This document shows positions 63,051 through 64,000 of a DNA stretch of 64,000 bases, in pieces. The DNA is from Streptomonospora litoralis. GTDB taxonomy: Bacteria > Actinomycetota > Actinomycetes > Streptosporangiales > Streptosporangiaceae. Numbering within the stretch: position 1 is the stretch's first letter; every line of letters begins with the position of its first letter. The stretch is taken from contig NZ_CP036455.1 of assembly GCF_004323735.1 (NCBI RefSeq), positions 1,855,101-1,919,100 of the forward strand. Reading direction: 5' to 3'. The notes under the pieces are model-generated. The model worked only from the letters and a program-made list of their open reading frames with translations. It did not search any database and was not told the origin of the DNA. Both the position numbers and the translations under genes were made by a program.

Positions 63051-64000
63051 TGGGGACCACCGCCGAACTCGACGCCGCCGGTATCACCGATACCGGCCTG
63101 CGCGCCGCCTACGCCCGCTGCCGCGAGCTGCACGCCCACCACGGGCGCACCTACTATCTGGCCACCCGCGTCCTGCCCGCCGCCCGCCGCCCGGCCGTCC
63201 ACGCCCTCTACGGGTTCGCCCGCTGGGTGGACGACGTCGTCGACGGCACCGGCGCCGACGGCGTCCCGCCCCGAACCGCGCAGCGGCGCGCCCGGATCGA
63301 CGCCGTCGACAGCGAGGTCGAAGCCGTCCTGGAGGAGCCGACCGACCCTGTCGACCCCGCCGGCGCCGCCCGCGAGCCCGTCGTGCGCGCCCTGGCCGAC
63401 ACCGCCCGTCGCTACGCCATCCCCGCCGGGTACTTCCGCGCGTTCATGGCCTCCATGCGCGCCGACCTCACCGTCGACCACTACCCCACCTACGCCGACC
63501 TGCGGAGTTACATGTACGGCTCGGCGCAGGTCATCGGCCTGCAGATGCTGCCGGTCCTGGGCACCGTCGTGCCGCGGCAGCGTGCCGCACCGCACGCCGC
63601 CGCACTGGGCGAGGCGTTCCAGCTCACCAACTTCCTGCGCGACGTCGCCGAGGACCTCGACCGCGGCCGCGTCTACCTGCCCGACGACGTGCTGGCGGCC
63701 CACGGCGCCGACCGCGCTCTGCTGGAGTACTGCCGCGGCAGTCGCACACAGGACCCGCGGGTGCGCGCCGCGCTGGCCGAGTGCGCCGCGATCAACCGCG
63801 ACCTCTACCGCCGGGCGGAGCCGGGCTGCGCCATGCTCGACCCGGTCTCGCGCCCCTGCATCCGCACCGCCTTGCTGCTCTACCGCGGCATCCTCGACGA
63901 GATCGAGGCCGCCGACTTCGATGTGTGGACCCGCCGGCACCGGGTGCCCAACTCCCGTCGCCTGCGGGTCGCCCTGCCGGCGCTGGGGCGGTCGCTGGCC
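63050..64000 (+). CDS. crtB: Phytoene synthase (C-terminus beyond the window)
   Basis: The ATG shares its first base with the crtI stop (TGATG). The visible 317 residues contain the squalene/phytoene synthase start ([14 protein letters not shown]), the first Asp motif WVDDVVDG, and the second [16 protein letters not shown]. It joins two GGPP to phytoene. The reading frame is open at the window end. Confidence 0.95.
   Translation, partial: MGTTAELDAAGITDTGLRAAYARCRELHAHHGRTYYLATRVLPAARRPAVHALYGFARWVDDVVDGTGADGVPPRTAQRRARIDAVDSEVEAVLEEPTDPVDPAGAAREPVVRALADTARRYAIPAGYFRAFMASMRADLTVDHYPTYADLRSYMYGSAQVIGLQMLPVLGTVVPRQRAAPHAAALGEAFQLTNFLRDVAEDLDRGRVYLPDDVLAAHGADRALLEYCRGSRTQDPRVRAALAECAAINRDLYRRAEPGCAMLDPVSRPCIRTALLLYRGILDEIEAADFDVWTRRHRVPNSRRLRVALPALGRSLA

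Overview
The window is very GC-rich actinobacterial DNA with many GTG starts and ATGA/GTGA/TGATG gene overlaps. The right-end carotenoid genes, ANTAR and DUF6221-type proteins and codon use suggest a Streptosporangiales/Nocardiopsaceae-like host; that placement is an inference. Most of the window, about 6.07 to 56.42 kb, is an integrated siphovirus-type prophage. Its late, replication and accessory genes all lie on the minus strand. Only the repressor, a small membrane protein and the tyrosine integrase are on the plus strand at its right end.

Layout. 1-5.85 kb (plus strand): the end of an unknown gene, a membrane-anchored DUF4352-like protein, a lipoprotein, an XRE-TPR regulator, a cascade of overlapping small hypothetical genes, a DUF1399-like protein and an APH-family kinase. 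6.07-8.83 kb: a sugar/sulfate/methyl modification cassette at the end of the phage late operon. 8.87-12.87 kb: tail fibre-like proteins, holin, amidase endolysin, a membrane-anchored collagen-like protein and an XhlA-like protein. 12.88-21.49 kb: tail genes, with baseplate proteins, a 1,297-residue tape measure, frameshifted chaperones and major tail protein. 21.56-30.55 kb: head completion, major capsid, scaffold, MuF protein with a metallopeptidase tail, portal and terminases. 30.6-34.3 kb: small genes, prim-pol, HNH nuclease, DNA methyltransferase and HTH protein. 34.4-36.4 kb: a Ro60/TROVE protein with two tandem tRNA-like RNAs, read as Y RNA candidates. 36.4-53.55 kb: a long leftward early operon of small genes including a HIT-HTH fusion, a HAD phosphatase, a DnaQ-like exonuclease, a WhiB protein and a replication initiator that carries five 23-bp iterons. 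53.55-56.42 kb: divergent immunity region, integrase and a tRNA 3'-end attachment core.

The intact tRNA expected at the other phage junction is not in the window, so the left end of the element is unresolved and may lie beyond position 1. A second copy of the 32-bp tRNA-tail core at 58.25 kb, beyond an alpha/beta hydrolase gene, points to an older insertion at the same kind of site. From 58.6 kb the DNA looks like host chromosome: a GAF-ANTAR protein, then idi divergent from crtE-crtI-crtB, which together make IPP/DMAPP, GGPP, phytoene and desaturated carotenes.

The most notable systems are the phage Ro60 gene with two adjacent tRNA mimics whose anticodon arm appears replaced by a shared CGAAGTG-containing stem; a palindrome that embeds the ribosome binding site of three late genes, each with a second copy 24-25 bp upstream; and an origin-like iteron array inside the initiator gene.
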